Shown here: piece by piece, positions 8,922-18,206 of the stretch | Layout of the letters: each line of letters opens with the position of its first letter | How positions within the stretch are numbered: position 1 is the first letter of the stretch | NCBI RefSeq assembly: GCF_004681965.1 | Contig: NZ_SMLL01000009.1 | Location: 1 to 64,000 of the forward strand | DNA: 64,000 nucleotides | Reading direction: 5' to 3' | Origin: Ramlibacter rhizophilus | GTDB taxonomy: Bacteria; Pseudomonadota; Gammaproteobacteria; Burkholderiales; Burkholderiaceae_C | Translations under genes and position numbers: made by a program | Notes under the pieces: generated by a model | What the model saw: the letters and a program-made list of their open reading frames with translations, nothing else | Databases searched by the model: none | Told to the model about the DNA's origin: nothing

Positions 8922-9674
8922 ATGCGCCGCCGCCTTGCCTTCCTCGCCTTCGCGTGGGTCCTGCTGGGCACCGGCGCGGCCCGAGGCGCCGAAGTGTCCG
9001 TGGCCGTGGCCGCCAACTTCGCCGGCACCATGCAGAAGATCGCCCCTGCGTTCGAGCAGGCCACCGGCCACAGGGCCGTGGTGGCGATCGGCTCCACCGG
9101 CCGCTTCTACGCCCAGATCCGCAACGGGGCTCCCTTCCACGTGCTGCTGTCGGCCGACGACGAAACGCCGGCGCGCCTCGAACGCGAGGGCCGCGCCGTG
9201 CCGGGAACCCGCTTCACCTATGCCCTCGGCCGGCTGGTGCTCTGGAGCCGGCAGGCGGGCCTCGTGGACGGGCAGGGCGAGGTCCTTCGCAGCGGCCGGA
9301 TCGAGCGCCTGGCACTCGCGGACCCGCGGCTGGCCCCGTACGGCGCCGCATCCGTGCAGGTCATGGAGCGCCTGGGGGTGCTGGAGCGCCTCAGGCCCCG
9401 GCTGGTGCAGGGCGAGAGCATCGGGCAGGCCTTTCAGTTCGTGGCCAGCGGCAATGTGCCGGTCGGCTTCGTGGCGCTGTCCCAGTTGCGGGCCGGCGCC
9501 GCGCCCGCAGGCGGCTCGCACTGGGTGGTCCCCGAGGCGCTGCACGAACCCTTGCGCCAGGATGCGGTCGTCCTCGAAGCCGGGCGCGACAACCCCGCCG
9601 CGCAGGCGCTCATGCGCTTCCTGCGCAGCGACGAGGCCCGCGCCATCATCGGCGCGCAGGGCTACGCCTTCTGA
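8922..9674 (+). CDS. modA: Molybdate ABC transporter substrate-binding protein
   Basis: A 250-residue periplasmic molybdate-binding protein. The signal peptide is about 22 residues ([22 protein letters not shown], cleaved before [11 protein letters not shown]). Family motifs include [24 protein letters not shown], the oxyanion-binding region [26 protein letters not shown] (shown here in part as [10 protein letters not shown]), and [11 protein letters not shown]. Length matches ModA. It is the first gene of modABC: modB begins 13 bp downstream. No obvious ModE box or Moco riboswitch was found before it; the upstream DNA is the tail of the response regulator gene. Confidence 0.95.
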   Translation: MRRRLAFLAFAWVLLGTGAARGAEVSVAVAANFAGTMQKIAPAFEQATGHRAVVAIGSTGRFYAQIRNGAPFHVLLSADDETPARLEREGRAVPGTRFTYALGRLVLWSRQAGLVDGQGEVLRSGRIERLALADPRLAPYGAASVQVMERLGVLERLRPRLVQGESIGQAFQFVASGNVPVGFVALSQLRAGAAPAGGSHWVVPEALHEPLRQDAVVLEAGRDNPAAQALMRFLRSDEARAIIGAQGYAF

Positions 9675-9687
9675 CCCGACGCCGCGC

Positions 9688-10371
9688 ATGTTCCTTTCCA
9701 CCAGCGACCTGCAGGCCATCTGGCTGACCTTCCAGCTCGCCAGCGTCAGCACCGCGCTGCTGCTGGTTCTGGCCACGCCCCTGGCGTGGTGGCTCGCGCA
9801 TGCGAAGGGGCGCTGGGCGGCGCTGGTCGGTGCCGTGGTCGCCTTGCCGCTGGTCCTGCCACCCACCGTGCTGGGCTTCTACCTGCTGCTGGTGCTGGGC
9901 CCCCAGGGCTGGGGCGGCCAGCTCACGCAGGCCCTGGGACTGGGGCTGCTGCCCTTCACCTTCGGCGGCCTCGTGGTCGCCTCGGTGATCTATTCGCTGC
10001 CCTTCGCGGTCCAGCCGCTTCAGCATGCCTTCGAGGCCAGCGGAACGCGCCCCATGGAAGTGGCGGCGAGCCTGGGCGCACGACCGCTGGACGCGTTCTT
10101 CACCGTGGCCCTGCCGCTGGCGCGGCCGGGGCTGGTCACGGCCGCCATCCTGAGCTTTGCGCACACCGTCGGCGAGTTCGGCGTGGTGCTCATGATCGGC
10201 GGCAACATCCCGCAGGAGACCCGCGTGGTCTCCACCCAGATCTACGGCCACGTCGAGGCGCTGGACTATGGCCAGGCGCATGGCCTGTCGGCGACCATGG
10301 TGGTTTTCTCCTTTGCGGTGCTGGTGGCGGTGTCCCTGTTCAGGCGGCGGGCACCGCGGGTGATGCCGTGA
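9688..10371 (+). CDS. modB: Molybdate ABC transporter permease
   Basis: A 227-residue inner-membrane permease with about five to six hydrophobic segments. The ABC-permease EAA loop is visible as [25 protein letters not shown], the site that docks with ModC (about residues 125-150). [13 protein letters not shown] and [17 protein letters not shown] are characteristic of ModB. The start ATG at 9688 begins [18 protein letters not shown]. Its stop overlaps the GTG start of modC by 4 bp (GTGA), indicating translational coupling. Confidence 0.96.
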   Translation: MFLSTSDLQAIWLTFQLASVSTALLLVLATPLAWWLAHAKGRWAALVGAVVALPLVLPPTVLGFYLLLVLGPQGWGGQLTQALGLGLLPFTFGGLVVASVIYSLPFAVQPLQHAFEASGTRPMEVAASLGARPLDAFFTVALPLARPGLVTAAILSFAHTVGEFGVVLMIGGNIPQETRVVSTQIYGHVEALDYGQAHGLSATMVVFSFAVLVAVSLFRRRAPRVMP

Positions 10372-11456
10372 GCGGCCAGCGCGTGCACCTGAAACTCGAG
10401 CGGGCCGGTGGCTTTCGGCTGGACATCGCGCTGGACCTGCCGGCCACCGGCATCACCGCGCTCTTCGGCCCTTCGGGCTGCGGCAAGACCACGGTGCTGC
10501 GCTGCGTCGCCGGGCTGGAGCGCGCCCGGGAGGCGCATGTCGAGATCGCCGGGCAGTGCTGGCAGGACAGCACCCGAGGGCACTTCATGCCGACCTGGCA
10601 GCGCCCCCTGGGCTACGTCTTCCAGGAGTCCAGCCTTTTCCCGCACCTGGACGTGCAGCGCAACCTCACGTACGGAATGCGACGACGCGGCGGCTCGGCG
10701 CAGGCGCTGGACGAGGCCGTGGACCTCCTGGGCATCGGCCCGCTGCTGCCACGCCGGATCGAGTCGCTCTCCGGTGGCGAGCGCCAGCGCGTGGCGATCG
10801 CACGCGCCCTGGCCACGCAGCCGCGCCTCCTCCTGCTGGACGAACCCCTCTCGGCCCTGGATGCCGCCCGCCGGCAGGAGGTCCTGCCCTGGCTGGAGCG
10901 CCTGCGCGACCAGGCCCGCATCCCCATGCTCTACGTGAGCCACTCCAGCGACGAAGTGGCGCGCCTGGCCGACACGCTGGCGCTGGTGGAGGACGGCCGC
11001 GTGCACGCCTGCGGGCCGGTGGCACGGGTGCTGGAGCACGCCTCGGACGCCCTGCGCGAAGATGCCGGCGTGCTCCTCCATGGCCAGGTGGAATCGGTCG
11101 ATGCGGCCTGGCACCTGGCCTGCATCCGCTTCGGCGGCGGGCAGCTGTGGCTGCCGGACCCCGGCCGCCCGCCCGGACAGGCCGTGCGCGTGCGCGTGCT
11201 GGCACGCGACGTGAGCATCGCGCTTTCGGCGCCTGAGGGCACGAGTGTGCAGAACCTGCTGCCGGCCGTGGTCGAGCGCATCGAGCCTGTCGCGTACCAG
11301 GCCGCCCAGGTGCTCGTCCACTTGCGCTGCGGCCAGGTGGCCGAAGGCGGTGCGGCGCTGCTGGCCCGCATCACTGCACGCGCCACGCACCAGCTCGGCC
11401 TGGCGGCCGGCCTGCGCGTGTGGGCCCAGGTCAAGGCCGCCGCGCTGGTCGGATAG
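10368..11456 (+). CDS. modC: Molybdate ABC transporter ATP-binding protein
   Basis: A 362-residue ATPase starting at a GTG inside the modB stop. Walker A is GPSGCGKT (about 34-41), the Q-loop YVFQESSLF, the signature [15 protein letters not shown], Walker [13 protein letters not shown], and the switch histidine YVSHSSDEV. The C-terminal 70 residues ([12 protein letters not shown] onwards, ending [13 protein letters not shown]) form a TOBE/Mop domain that binds oxyanion and allows feedback inhibition in other ModC proteins. Last gene of modABC; it converges on tupA with only 12 bp between stop codons and no evident terminator hairpin. Confidence 0.96.
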   Translation: MSGQRVHLKLERAGGFRLDIALDLPATGITALFGPSGCGKTTVLRCVAGLERAREAHVEIAGQCWQDSTRGHFMPTWQRPLGYVFQESSLFPHLDVQRNLTYGMRRRGGSAQALDEAVDLLGIGPLLPRRIESLSGGERQRVAIARALATQPRLLLLDEPLSALDAARRQEVLPWLERLRDQARIPMLYVSHSSDEVARLADTLALVEDGRVHACGPVARVLEHASDALREDAGVLLHGQVESVDAAWHLACIRFGGGQLWLPDPGRPPGQAVRVRVLARDVSIALSAPEGTSVQNLLPAVVERIEPVAYQAAQVLVHLRCGQVAEGGAALLARITARATHQLGLAAGLRVWAQVKAAALVG

Positions 11457-11468
11457 GAGCGCGGGTGC

Positions 11469-12260
11469 CTACTGATTCGCGTTCGGAAAGAACAGCTGCT
11501 GGCCCTTGATCTTGTAGGCGGCGATGGCCTGCTGCCCGGCCGGCGAAGTCACCCACTCCACGAACCTGTTCGCCTCGGCGGACTCCACGTGCGGGTGCTT
11601 CGCCGGGTTCACGGCCATCACGCCGTATTGGTTGAACAAGCGCTTGTCCCCCTCGACCAGCACCGTGAGGTCCGCGGGGTTCTTGAAACTCAGCCAGGTG
11701 GCCCGGTCCGCCAGCACGTAGGCACCGGTCGAGGCCGCGATGTTCAGCGCCGGGCCCATGCCGCATCCGCATTCCCGGTAGCGGCTGCCCCTCGCGACGC
11801 CCGCCAGCTGCCAATAGCGCAGTTCGGCCGCGTGCGTGCCGCTCTTGTCGCCGCGCGAGACGAAGGGCGCCTTGGCCGCGACCACCTTCTTCAGTGCCGC
11901 CACGATATCCTTGCCCTGCACCTGGGCCGGGTCCGACTTGGGGCCGACCAGCACGAAGTCGTTGTACATGACCGGGTGGCGGCGGGTGGCGAAACCGTCG
12001 GCGACGAATTTCTCCTCGGCCACCTGGTCGTGCACGAACAGCACGTCAGCATCGCCGCGCCGCGCGGTGTCGATGGCCTGCCCCGTGCCCACGGCCACCA
12101 CCTTCACCTCGATGCCGGTCGCTTGCTTGAAGGCGGGCAGCAGATGGCCGAAGAGCCCCGACTGCTCGGTGGACGTGGTGGACGCCATCACGATGGGCGA
12201 CTGCGCCCAGGCGGGCACCGAAACCGCGAGGGCGAGCGTGAGGGTGGCGAGGAACTTCAT
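11469..12260 (-). CDS. tupA: Tungstate-type ABC transporter substrate-binding protein
   Basis: A 263-residue periplasmic binding protein. The signal peptide is MKFLATLTLALAVSVPAWA. The mature protein opens with the TupA signature ASTTSTEQSGLFGHLLP and GTGQAIDTARRGDADVLFVHD, followed by VGPKSDPA and FVSRGDKSGTHAAELRYW, typical of the TupA/WtpA-like tungstate receptors rather than ModA. A CGC cluster in RECGCG is unusual for the family. Third gene of tupB-tupC-tupA, overlapping tupC by 4 bp. The family includes proteins with high affinity for tungstate over molybdate; the selectivity here is inferred. Confidence 0.9.
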   Translation of the reverse strand: MKFLATLTLALAVSVPAWAQSPIVMASTTSTEQSGLFGHLLPAFKQATGIEVKVVAVGTGQAIDTARRGDADVLFVHDQVAEEKFVADGFATRRHPVMYNDFVLVGPKSDPAQVQGKDIVAALKKVVAAKAPFVSRGDKSGTHAAELRYWQLAGVARGSRYRECGCGMGPALNIAASTGAYVLADRATWLSFKNPADLTVLVEGDKRLFNQYGVMAVNPAKHPHVESAEANRFVEWVTSPAGQQAIAAYKIKGQQLFFPNANQ

Positions 12261-13012
12261 GCGGTCTCTCCCTTGACGAACAGGTCGGCCTCGTGCGAGA
12301 CGGCGGCGAGGAACGCACGATCGAAGAAGCGGTCCACCGGCAGGTCCGCGAGGATGCGCCCCTGCTCCAGGTAGACCACGCGGGTGGCCAGGCGCTTGAC
12401 CTGGCCCAGGTTGTGGCTGGCGAAGACCAGCGTCATGCCGGCGCCCGCGAAGGAGGCGATGAGCGACTCCACCTCGCGCTTGGCATGGGGGTCCAGGCTG
12501 GCCGTGGGCTCGTCCAGGAACAGCAGCTCGGGGCCCAGGCTCCAGGCCCGCGCCAGGGCCAGCCGCTGCTGCTGCCCACCGGAGAGCGCCGGCGCGTGGC
12601 GCTGCGCCACGGCCCCCAAACCCACCCGCTCCAGGGCCTGCGCCGAGCGCTCGCGCGCCTCGGCCCAGCGCACGCCCCGCAGCCACAGGCCGAGCGCGAC
12701 GTTGTTCAGGGCGCTCGCGCGCAGCATGAAGGGCCGCTGGAACACCATGGCCTGGCGCACCGAGGCATGAAGTTCGCGCCGCCCGAGCGTCGGGCGCACC
12801 AGGCCGTGCAGCAGGCGCAGCAAGGTGCTCTTGCCACTCCCGTTGGCGCCGATCAGCGCGATGCGCTCGCCGCGGCGCACCTGCAGGTCGATGTCCACAA
12901 GCGGCGTCACGGCGCCGAAGCGAACCTGCGCGGCCAGCAGCGACACCAGCACCAGCGGCACATCGCGACCGGCCGATGCGAGCGCAGCCGCCTCGTTCTC
13001 GATCACCCTCAT
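12257..13012 (-). CDS. tupC: Tungstate-type ABC transporter ATP-binding protein
   Basis: A 251-residue ATPase. Walker A is GANGSGKS, the Q-loop MVFQRPFML, the signature LSGGQQQRLALARA, Walker B LLFLDEPTASLD, and the switch His is FASHNLGQV. There is no C-terminal TOBE domain, in contrast to ModC, which is usual for TupC. The first 20 residues before the ABC core are extra; an internal start is possible. It overlaps tupB upstream and tupA downstream by 4 bp each, so all three are translationally coupled. Confidence 0.9.
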   Translation of the reverse strand: MRVIENEAAALASAGRDVPLVLVSLLAAQVRFGAVTPLVDIDLQVRRGERIALIGANGSGKSTLLRLLHGLVRPTLGRRELHASVRQAMVFQRPFMLRASALNNVALGLWLRGVRWAEARERSAQALERVGLGAVAQRHAPALSGGQQQRLALARAWSLGPELLFLDEPTASLDPHAKREVESLIASFAGAGMTLVFASHNLGQVKRLATRVVYLEQGRILADLPVDRFFDRAFLAAVSHEADLFVKGETA

Positions 13013-13755
13013 GCCACCCCCTCGGCCGCGCGCACGGGCGGGGGCCCGGCGCGGTCGCCCCGCGCGAGGCGCCAGCGGCGCAGCCCGGCCACCAGCACGT
13101 TCAGCGCCAGCACCACCGACAGCAGCACCAGGCCCAGCGCCAGCGCCAGCGGCAGGTCGCCCTTGCTGGTCTCCAGCGCGATGGCGGTGGTCATCACCCG
13201 CGTGAAGCCCTCGATGTTGCCGCCGACGATCATCACCGCGCCCACCTCGGAGATGGCGCGGCCGAAGCAGGCGATCACCACCGTGAGCAGCGCGAAGCGC
13301 TCATGCCACGCCAGCAGCACCGCGCGGAGCACCGCTCCTGCCCCCAGCGAACGAAGCTGCTCGCCCTGGCTGCGCTCGATGTCCTCCACCACCTGCCGGC
13401 TCAGGGCCGCTGCCACCGGCAGCACCAGCACCGCCTGCGCCAGCACCATGGCCTTGAAGCTGAAGAGCCAGCCGAGAAAGCCCAGCGGCCCCGAACGAGA
13501 CAGCAGCAGGTAGATCACCAGCCCGACGACCACCGAGGGCACGGCCAGGAAGGTGTTGAGGATGGCCAACGCCGCGCCGCGCCCCGAAAAGCGCGCCACG
13601 CCGAGCCAGGCGCCCAGGGCCAGGCCCAGGCCGCAGGCCAGCACGCAGGCGCTGGCGCTCACCGCCAGCGAGCGCGCGACGATCGACCACAGGGCCGCAT
13701 CGCCGGCCATGACGAGGTCCCACGCGGCGGCGGCGCTGTCCCAGAAACTGCTCAT
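13009..13755 (-). CDS. tupB: Tungstate-type ABC transporter permease
   Basis: A 248-residue inner-membrane permease with several strong hydrophobic segments. Family motifs include ARFSGRGAALAILNTFLAVPSVVVGL (part: LNTFLAVPSVVVGL), the EAA-type loop around EQLRSLGAGAVLRAVLLAWHERF, and GRAISEVGAVMIVGGNIEG, which is characteristic of TupB/WtpB-like permeases. First gene of the tup operon; its start is 116 bp from the divergent ModE-like regulator. Some database entries name such proteins after sulfate/tungstate uptake systems; the binding protein next door favours tungstate. Confidence 0.9.
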   Translation of the reverse strand: MSSFWDSAAAAWDLVMAGDAALWSIVARSLAVSASACVLACGLGLALGAWLGVARFSGRGAALAILNTFLAVPSVVVGLVIYLLLSRSGPLGFLGWLFSFKAMVLAQAVLVLPVAAALSRQVVEDIERSQGEQLRSLGAGAVLRAVLLAWHERFALLTVVIACFGRAISEVGAVMIVGGNIEGFTRVMTTAIALETSKGDLPLALALGLVLLSVVLALNVLVAGLRRWRLARGDRAGPPPVRAAEGVA

Positions 13756-13803
13756 GATGCGGCGATGCTAGGCGGGCCGGGGCCTGCACCGCCTCAGTAG
13801 CTT

Positions 13804-13816
13804 CCGTTATGAACGG
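13804..13816. promoter_or_regulatory. Palindrome between tup operon and its regulator
   Basis: A perfect inverted repeat, CCGTT-ATG-AACGG, in the 116-bp divergent interval between tupB and the ModE-like regulator gene, 48 bp before tupB and 55 bp before the regulator. CGTTAT resembles a half of the E. coli ModE box, and a loose partner (GCATAGG) lies 12 bp on. Its position suggests an operator; this is inference. Confidence 0.5.
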
Positions 13817-13871
13817 CCCTGCATAGGCACCTTGAGCGGCAGCCCGGCAGCCGCGCGCATACTTCCCAGCC

Positions 13872-14963
13872 GTGCACAAAGTCGAACTGTCCTATGCGCT
13901 CGCCTCCCGGCCGGGCGGGCGCAACATCCGCAACCCGCTCATCGAGCTGCTGCAGGCGGTGCGCCAGCAGGGCTCCATCTCCGGCGCGGCGCGCGAACTC
14001 GGACAGTCCTACCGCCATGTCTGGGGCGAGCTGCGGCGCTGGGAGGCCGAGCTGCAGCGTGGGTTGGTAGTCTGGGAGAAGGGACAGCCGGCGCGCCTCA
14101 CGCCCTTCGGCGAAAAGCTGCTCTGGGCAGAGCGCCAGGCGCAGGCCCGGCTCGCGCCGCAGATCGAGGCCCTGCACGCCGACCTGGAGCGCGCCTTCGC
14201 CGTCGTCTTCGACGACACCCACCAGGTCCTCACCCTCTATGCCAGCCACGACGAGGGCATCGCCGCCCTGCGCGAGCACGCCGCCGGCTGCGGGCTGCAC
14301 CTGGACATCCGCTTCACCGGCAGCGTCGATGCCATCGCCGCGCTGAACGAGGGCCGCTGCACGCTGGCGGGCTTCCACACGCCGCCCTCGCCGGCCGCCG
14401 GCACCCTGGCGCAGCGCCACTACCAGCCGCTGCTCAAGCCCGGCCTGCACAAGATCATCGGCTTCGCACGCCGGCGTCAGGGGCTGGTGGTGGCGGCGGG
14501 CAATCCGCTGAAGATCGAATCGCTGGAGCAGGTCGCCCGCCTGGGGCTGCGCTACGTGAACCGTGCGCTGGGCACGGGCACGCGCCTGCTCGCGGAGCAG
14601 ATGCTGCTGGACGCCGGGCTCTCGCCGCAGGCGGTGACGGGCTGGGACCGGGTGGAGCCCTCGCACACGGCCGTCGCCCTGTCGGTCGCTTCCGGCAACG
14701 CCGATGCGGGCCTGGGCATCGAGGCCGCGGCGCAGGGACAGGGGCTCGGTTTCGTGCCGCTCGTGAGCGAGGACTACTTCCTCGTGTGCCTCAAGTCCGC
14801 GCTGGACGAGCCGCCGATGCGCCTGCTGCGGGACATCCTCGCTGCGCCGGCTTGGCAGGCGCGCCTTTCCACCCTGCCCGGCTACGAGGCCGCGGGGAGC
14901 GGGAAGGTGCTGAGCCTGAGCGCGCAGTTGCCCTGGTGGCGGTTCAGGCAGAAGCGGGACTGA
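13872..14963 (+). CDS. ModE-like regulator with periplasmic-binding-protein-like sensor domain
   Basis: A 363-residue one-component regulator starting at GTG. Residues 1-105 are a ModE/LysR-type winged helix-turn-helix: LLQAVRQQGSISGAARELGQSYRHVWGELRRWE, then LTPFGEKLL. Residues about 115-350 form a PBP-like domain (type seen in the MopR/ModE-PBP group, PF12727-like): VLTLYASHDEGIAALREH, LNEGRCTLAGFHTP, and VASGNADAGLGIEAAA. Instead of the TOBE pair of E. coli ModE, the ligand domain resembles an ABC receptor, so it probably senses molybdate or tungstate directly in the cytoplasm. It is divergent from tupB-tupC-tupA and likely regulates that operon and perhaps modABC. It converges on the next gene with a 4-bp gap. 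Confidence 0.88.
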   Translation: MHKVELSYALASRPGGRNIRNPLIELLQAVRQQGSISGAARELGQSYRHVWGELRRWEAELQRGLVVWEKGQPARLTPFGEKLLWAERQAQARLAPQIEALHADLERAFAVVFDDTHQVLTLYASHDEGIAALREHAAGCGLHLDIRFTGSVDAIAALNEGRCTLAGFHTPPSPAAGTLAQRHYQPLLKPGLHKIIGFARRRQGLVVAAGNPLKIESLEQVARLGLRYVNRALGTGTRLLAEQMLLDAGLSPQAVTGWDRVEPSHTAVALSVASGNADAGLGIEAAAQGQGLGFVPLVSEDYFLVCLKSALDEPPMRLLRDILAAPAWQARLSTLPGYEAAGSGKVLSLSAQLPWWRFRQKRD

Positions 14964-14967
14964 ACGC

Positions 14968-15873
14968 TCAATCCCGCGCCTTGCGCGCGATGAGCCGGTC
15001 CGCGTACGCCTGCCAGGCGGCATCCTTGTCCAGCCCCTGGAACACGCCCGCCGCCGCCAGGTCCGCCACCCACTGCTGCTTGTCGGCGATGGCCGCCGTC
15101 ATCAGCGGCTCGAAGCCCGCTTCACGCACGGTGTTCGCGGACTCGCGCATCTCCTCCGCGCGGCGCTGGCCGTGCTGGACCACGCGGCTGAAGAAGTAGG
15201 CGCCCTGCCTGGGCCAGTCGATGGAGGGGAAGGTCTCGGCCAGCGTGGGGAGCACGTGGTCTTCCACGCCGTAGGCCCGTGCCGTCGTGTAGCTCTCGAT
15301 GACCAGGGCCTCCAGGCCCTTGATCATCACGCTGCGGCACATCTTGATCGCGCTGGCCACGCCCAGCTCCGTGGACACGGGCTTGGTGTCCAGTCCCCAG
15401 GCGGCCAGCACGGGCGCCAGGTCTAGCGCCTTCGCGCCTCCCAGCAGCATGGGCACGCGGATGCCATAAGGCGGCACGGAGGTCATCACACCGGCTTCCA
15501 CGTAGTGCGCCCCCTTCGCCTCCACTGCCGCGGCGGCCTGCTGCTTGGTGCCGGGCGAGGCGGAGTTCAAATCCAGGAACACCGTGCCCGGACGCAGGAA
15601 GGCCGCTGCCTCCTGCGCCACGGCCAGGGTGTTGGACGCGGTGACGGCCGAGATGACCAGATCGCTGCGCTCGCACAGCGACTGCAGCGACTCGCAGGCC
15701 TGGACCCCGGCGGCGGCGGCGTGCGCACGCTCGACCTCGCGCTGCGCCGCCCCGGCCGCGAGCTTGAGGTCCCAGGCGCCGACCGACGCCACACCCGCCT
15801 GGCCGCACAGGCCAGCGGCGAAGATCTTGCCGACCTCGCCGTAGCCGACGAGGCCGATGTGGCGGATGTCCAT
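14968..15873 (-). CDS. NAD(P)-dependent dehydrogenase, 6-phosphogluconate/3-hydroxyacid type with DUF1932 domain
   Basis: A 301-residue oxidoreductase. The N-terminal Rossmann fold has LVGYGEVGKIFAAGL (GxGxxG variant, residues about 8-20), then SDLVISAVTASNT and FLDLNSASPGTK, both typical of beta-hydroxyacid dehydrogenases. The active-site-like lysine region is ASAIKMCRSVMIKGLEAL (about 183-200). The C-terminal half matches DUF1932, found in a subset of this family with poorly known substrates. Last gene of a run with dctP, dctQ, dctM and the TTT receptor, starting 11 bp after the receptor gene. The context suggests oxidation of an imported hydroxyacid or aromatic-derived acid; the substrate is not readable from sequence. 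Confidence 0.85.
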   Translation of the reverse strand: MDIRHIGLVGYGEVGKIFAAGLCGQAGVASVGAWDLKLAAGAAQREVERAHAAAAGVQACESLQSLCERSDLVISAVTASNTLAVAQEAAAFLRPGTVFLDLNSASPGTKQQAAAAVEAKGAHYVEAGVMTSVPPYGIRVPMLLGGAKALDLAPVLAAWGLDTKPVSTELGVASAIKMCRSVMIKGLEALVIESYTTARAYGVEDHVLPTLAETFPSIDWPRQGAYFFSRVVQHGQRRAEEMRESANTVREAGFEPLMTAAIADKQQWVADLAAAGVFQGLDKDAAWQAYADRLIARKARD

Positions 15874-15884
15874 GCCGCGCCCCC

Positions 15885-16871
15885 TTACTGCTTCGGGATG
15901 TTGGCCCGCTCGATCACGCCGCCCCAGCGCTTGATGTCGCTGGCCAGGCGCTGGCCGAGCTGCTGCGGGGTGCTGCCGCCCGGGTGCAGCGTGAGCTCGG
16001 TCAGCTTCTGCTTCACCTCGGGCTGGTTCAGGGCCTCGTTGATGGCTTTGTTCAACCGGTCGATGGCGGCCTGCGGCGTCTTGGCGGGAACGGCCAGGCC
16101 ATTCCAGGAGGCGGCGTTGAAGTTGGCCAGCGGGCCACCGGTTTCGCGCGCCAGCGGCACGCCGGGCAACTTGGCCTCGGTCTTGTCCCCCAGCAGCGCC
16201 AGCGGACGCAGCGCCTTGCCGCTGATCTGGCCCATGAGCGGACCGACGATGTCCAGGCCCACGTCCACCTGCTGGCCGCGCAGCGCATTGATCAGGGCCG
16301 GCGTGCCGTTGAAGGGGACGATCTGCGCATCGATGCCGGCCGTGGACTTGAACAGCTCCGCCGCCAGGTGCTGGGTGGTCCCGAGCTGCGGGGTGCCGAT
16401 GTTCAGCTTGCCCGGGTTTTCGCGCGCGTAGGCCAGCAGCTCGTTCAGGTTCTTGAAGCGGCTGTTGTCGGCCACGACCAGCGCCAGGTTGAAAGTGGCC
16501 AGCTCGGAGACCGGGGCGAAATCCTTGAGCGTGTCGAAGGGCAGCTTCTTGAACAGGGCTTCGCTCACGGCCGTGCCGCTGGAGACCAGCAGCATCGTGT
16601 GCCCGTCCGGCTCGGCGCGGGCGACGTACTCGCCCGCGATGACGCCGCCGGCGCCCGGCTTGTTCTCCACGATGACGGACTGCCCCAGCGGGCCGGAGAT
16701 GGCCTGCGCGATGGTGCGCGCCGTGAGGTCGGCCGCGCCGCCGGGTGCGAGCGGCACGACGATGCGCACCGTCTTGCTCGGAAAGCTGCCCTGGGCGCCG
16801 GCCATAACCGGCAGCAGGATGGCACCACCGAGCGCGGCGGCGTGGAGAAGGAAGTCGCGGCGTTGTGTCAT
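15885..16871 (-). CDS. TTT-family (Bug) substrate-binding receptor
   Basis: A 328-residue periplasmic Bug receptor with an RR-containing signal (TQRRDFLLHAAALGG...MAGAQG) that may be Tat-directed. Hallmarks are RIVVPLAPGGAADLTARTIA, VIVENKPGAGG and the GTPQLGTTQHLAAELFK stretch. Bug proteins bind carboxylated or aromatic compounds for TctAB-type permeases, but no tctA or tctB gene is nearby. It sits 12 bp after the TRAP large permease gene dctM in the same orientation, so two receptors of different transporter classes share one transcript. It might serve a distant TctAB or act as a sensor. Confidence 0.93.
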   Translation of the reverse strand: MTQRRDFLLHAAALGGAILLPVMAGAQGSFPSKTVRIVVPLAPGGAADLTARTIAQAISGPLGQSVIVENKPGAGGVIAGEYVARAEPDGHTMLLVSSGTAVSEALFKKLPFDTLKDFAPVSELATFNLALVVADNSRFKNLNELLAYARENPGKLNIGTPQLGTTQHLAAELFKSTAGIDAQIVPFNGTPALINALRGQQVDVGLDIVGPLMGQISGKALRPLALLGDKTEAKLPGVPLARETGGPLANFNAASWNGLAVPAKTPQAAIDRLNKAINEALNQPEVKQKLTELTLHPGGSTPQQLGQRLASDIKRWGGVIERANIPKQ

Positions 16872-16883
16872 GTGTTGTCTACC

Positions 16884-18206
16884 TCAGAAGAACACCTGGA
16901 TCAGGTACAGCGAAATGGAGGGGAAGAACAGCAGCAGGATGACCCGCAACACGTCCCAGGCCAGGAAGGGAAAGACACCCTTGTAGGTCTCCACCATGGG
17001 CACGTCCGGTGCGAGGTTGTTGACCACGTACACGTTCAGGCCCACGGGCGGGGCGATCAGCCCGATGCCCACCGTCATGAGGACGAGGATACCGAACCAG
17101 ATCGCCTTGAGGTCGGGGGGCAGGCCCCACAGGTCCAGGCTCATGACGGCCGGGAAGATCACGGGAATGGTCAGCAGCAGCATGGACAGTTCGTCCATCA
17201 CGCAGCCCAGGACCACGTAGAGCAGCAGCACGGCCGAGACCACCACCAGGGGTGAAACGGGCAGCGCCGTGACCCAGTCGGCCACGCGGGCCGGCATCTC
17301 CGTGAGCGCGAGCGTGGTGTTCATCATGTCCGCGCCCAGGAAGATGAGGAACACCATGGCGGTGGTCTCGGCGGTGGCGACCAGCGCCGTGACCATCGCC
17401 TTGCGGCCCAGCTCGCGCCGCAGCGCGCCAGCCACGAAAGTGAGCAGCGCGCCGATGGCTGCGCCTTCGGTGGGCGAGAAGATGCCGCCGTAGATGCCGC
17501 CGAAGACGATCAGGAAGATCGCCACGATCGGCCAGATGGACACCAGCGCCCGCGAGCGCTCGCTCCATGCCTGCGCCTGGCTGGGGGTGGCGAACTCGGG
17601 CCGAACCCGGCAGTACAGCGCCACGACCACGATGTAGCCCGCCATGGCCAGGAGGCCCGGGATCATGGCGGCGGCGAAGAGCTTGGCGATGTTCTGCTCG
17701 GTGAGGATGGCATAGACCACCAGCGGAACCGAGGGCGGAATCAGGATGCCCAGCGCGCCGCCCGTGGCCAGGGAGGCGGTGGACAGACGACCGTGGTAGC
17801 CGTGCCGCTTCATCTCGGGGTAGGCCACCTGCGTGATGGTGGCCGAGGTGGCCACCGACGAACCGCACACCGCGCCGAAGGCGGCGGCGCTCATGATCGC
17901 GGCCATGGCCAGGCCGCCGCGGATGTGCCCGATGAAGGCCGACGCCGCGCGGAACAGGTCACGGCTGAGCCCCCCCTGGGTCGCGAACTGCCCCATCAGG
18001 AGGAAGAGCGGGATCACGCTGAGCTCATACACCGTCAGGCGCGCCACGGCGCTGCCCTTGAGCAGGTTCAGCAGCGGGTCCGCGCCGGTGAGCGCGAAAT
18101 AGCCGATGGCGCCGGGAATGAACATCGCCGCGGCGATGGGCACGCGAATGACCATGAGCGCCAGCATGCTGGCGAACATGACGAGGCCGATGGCGGTGGG
18201 GCTCAT
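16884..18206 (-). CDS. dctM: TRAP transporter large permease
   Basis: A 440-residue inner-membrane protein of the DctM family with about twelve transmembrane segments. Motifs: LSVIPLFLLMGQFATQGGLS, AAAFGAVCGSSVATSATI, ATGGALGILIPPSVPLVVYAI, GGIFSPTEGAAIGAL, and GLIAPPVGLNVYVVNN near the C terminus. It carries out sodium-coupled uptake of a carboxylate delivered by DctP, together with DctQ. The start at 18206 overlaps the dctQ stop by 4 bp. Longer in-frame upstream sequence belongs to dctQ in another frame. Confidence 0.95.
   Translation of the reverse strand: MSPTAIGLVMFASMLALMVIRVPIAAAMFIPGAIGYFALTGADPLLNLLKGSAVARLTVYELSVIPLFLLMGQFATQGGLSRDLFRAASAFIGHIRGGLAMAAIMSAAAFGAVCGSSVATSATITQVAYPEMKRHGYHGRLSTASLATGGALGILIPPSVPLVVYAILTEQNIAKLFAAAMIPGLLAMAGYIVVVALYCRVRPEFATPSQAQAWSERSRALVSIWPIVAIFLIVFGGIYGGIFSPTEGAAIGALLTFVAGALRRELGRKAMVTALVATAETTAMVFLIFLGADMMNTTLALTEMPARVADWVTALPVSPLVVVSAVLLLYVVLGCVMDELSMLLLTIPVIFPAVMSLDLWGLPPDLKAIWFGILVLMTVGIGLIAPPVGLNVYVVNNLAPDVPMVETYKGVFPFLAWDVLRVILLLFFPSISLYLIQVFF

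Noticed and set aside
7890..9866. A 658-codon minus-strand frame across the TetR, response regulator and modA genes
   Set aside because: Three well-formed genes with known domains occupy the plus strand here.
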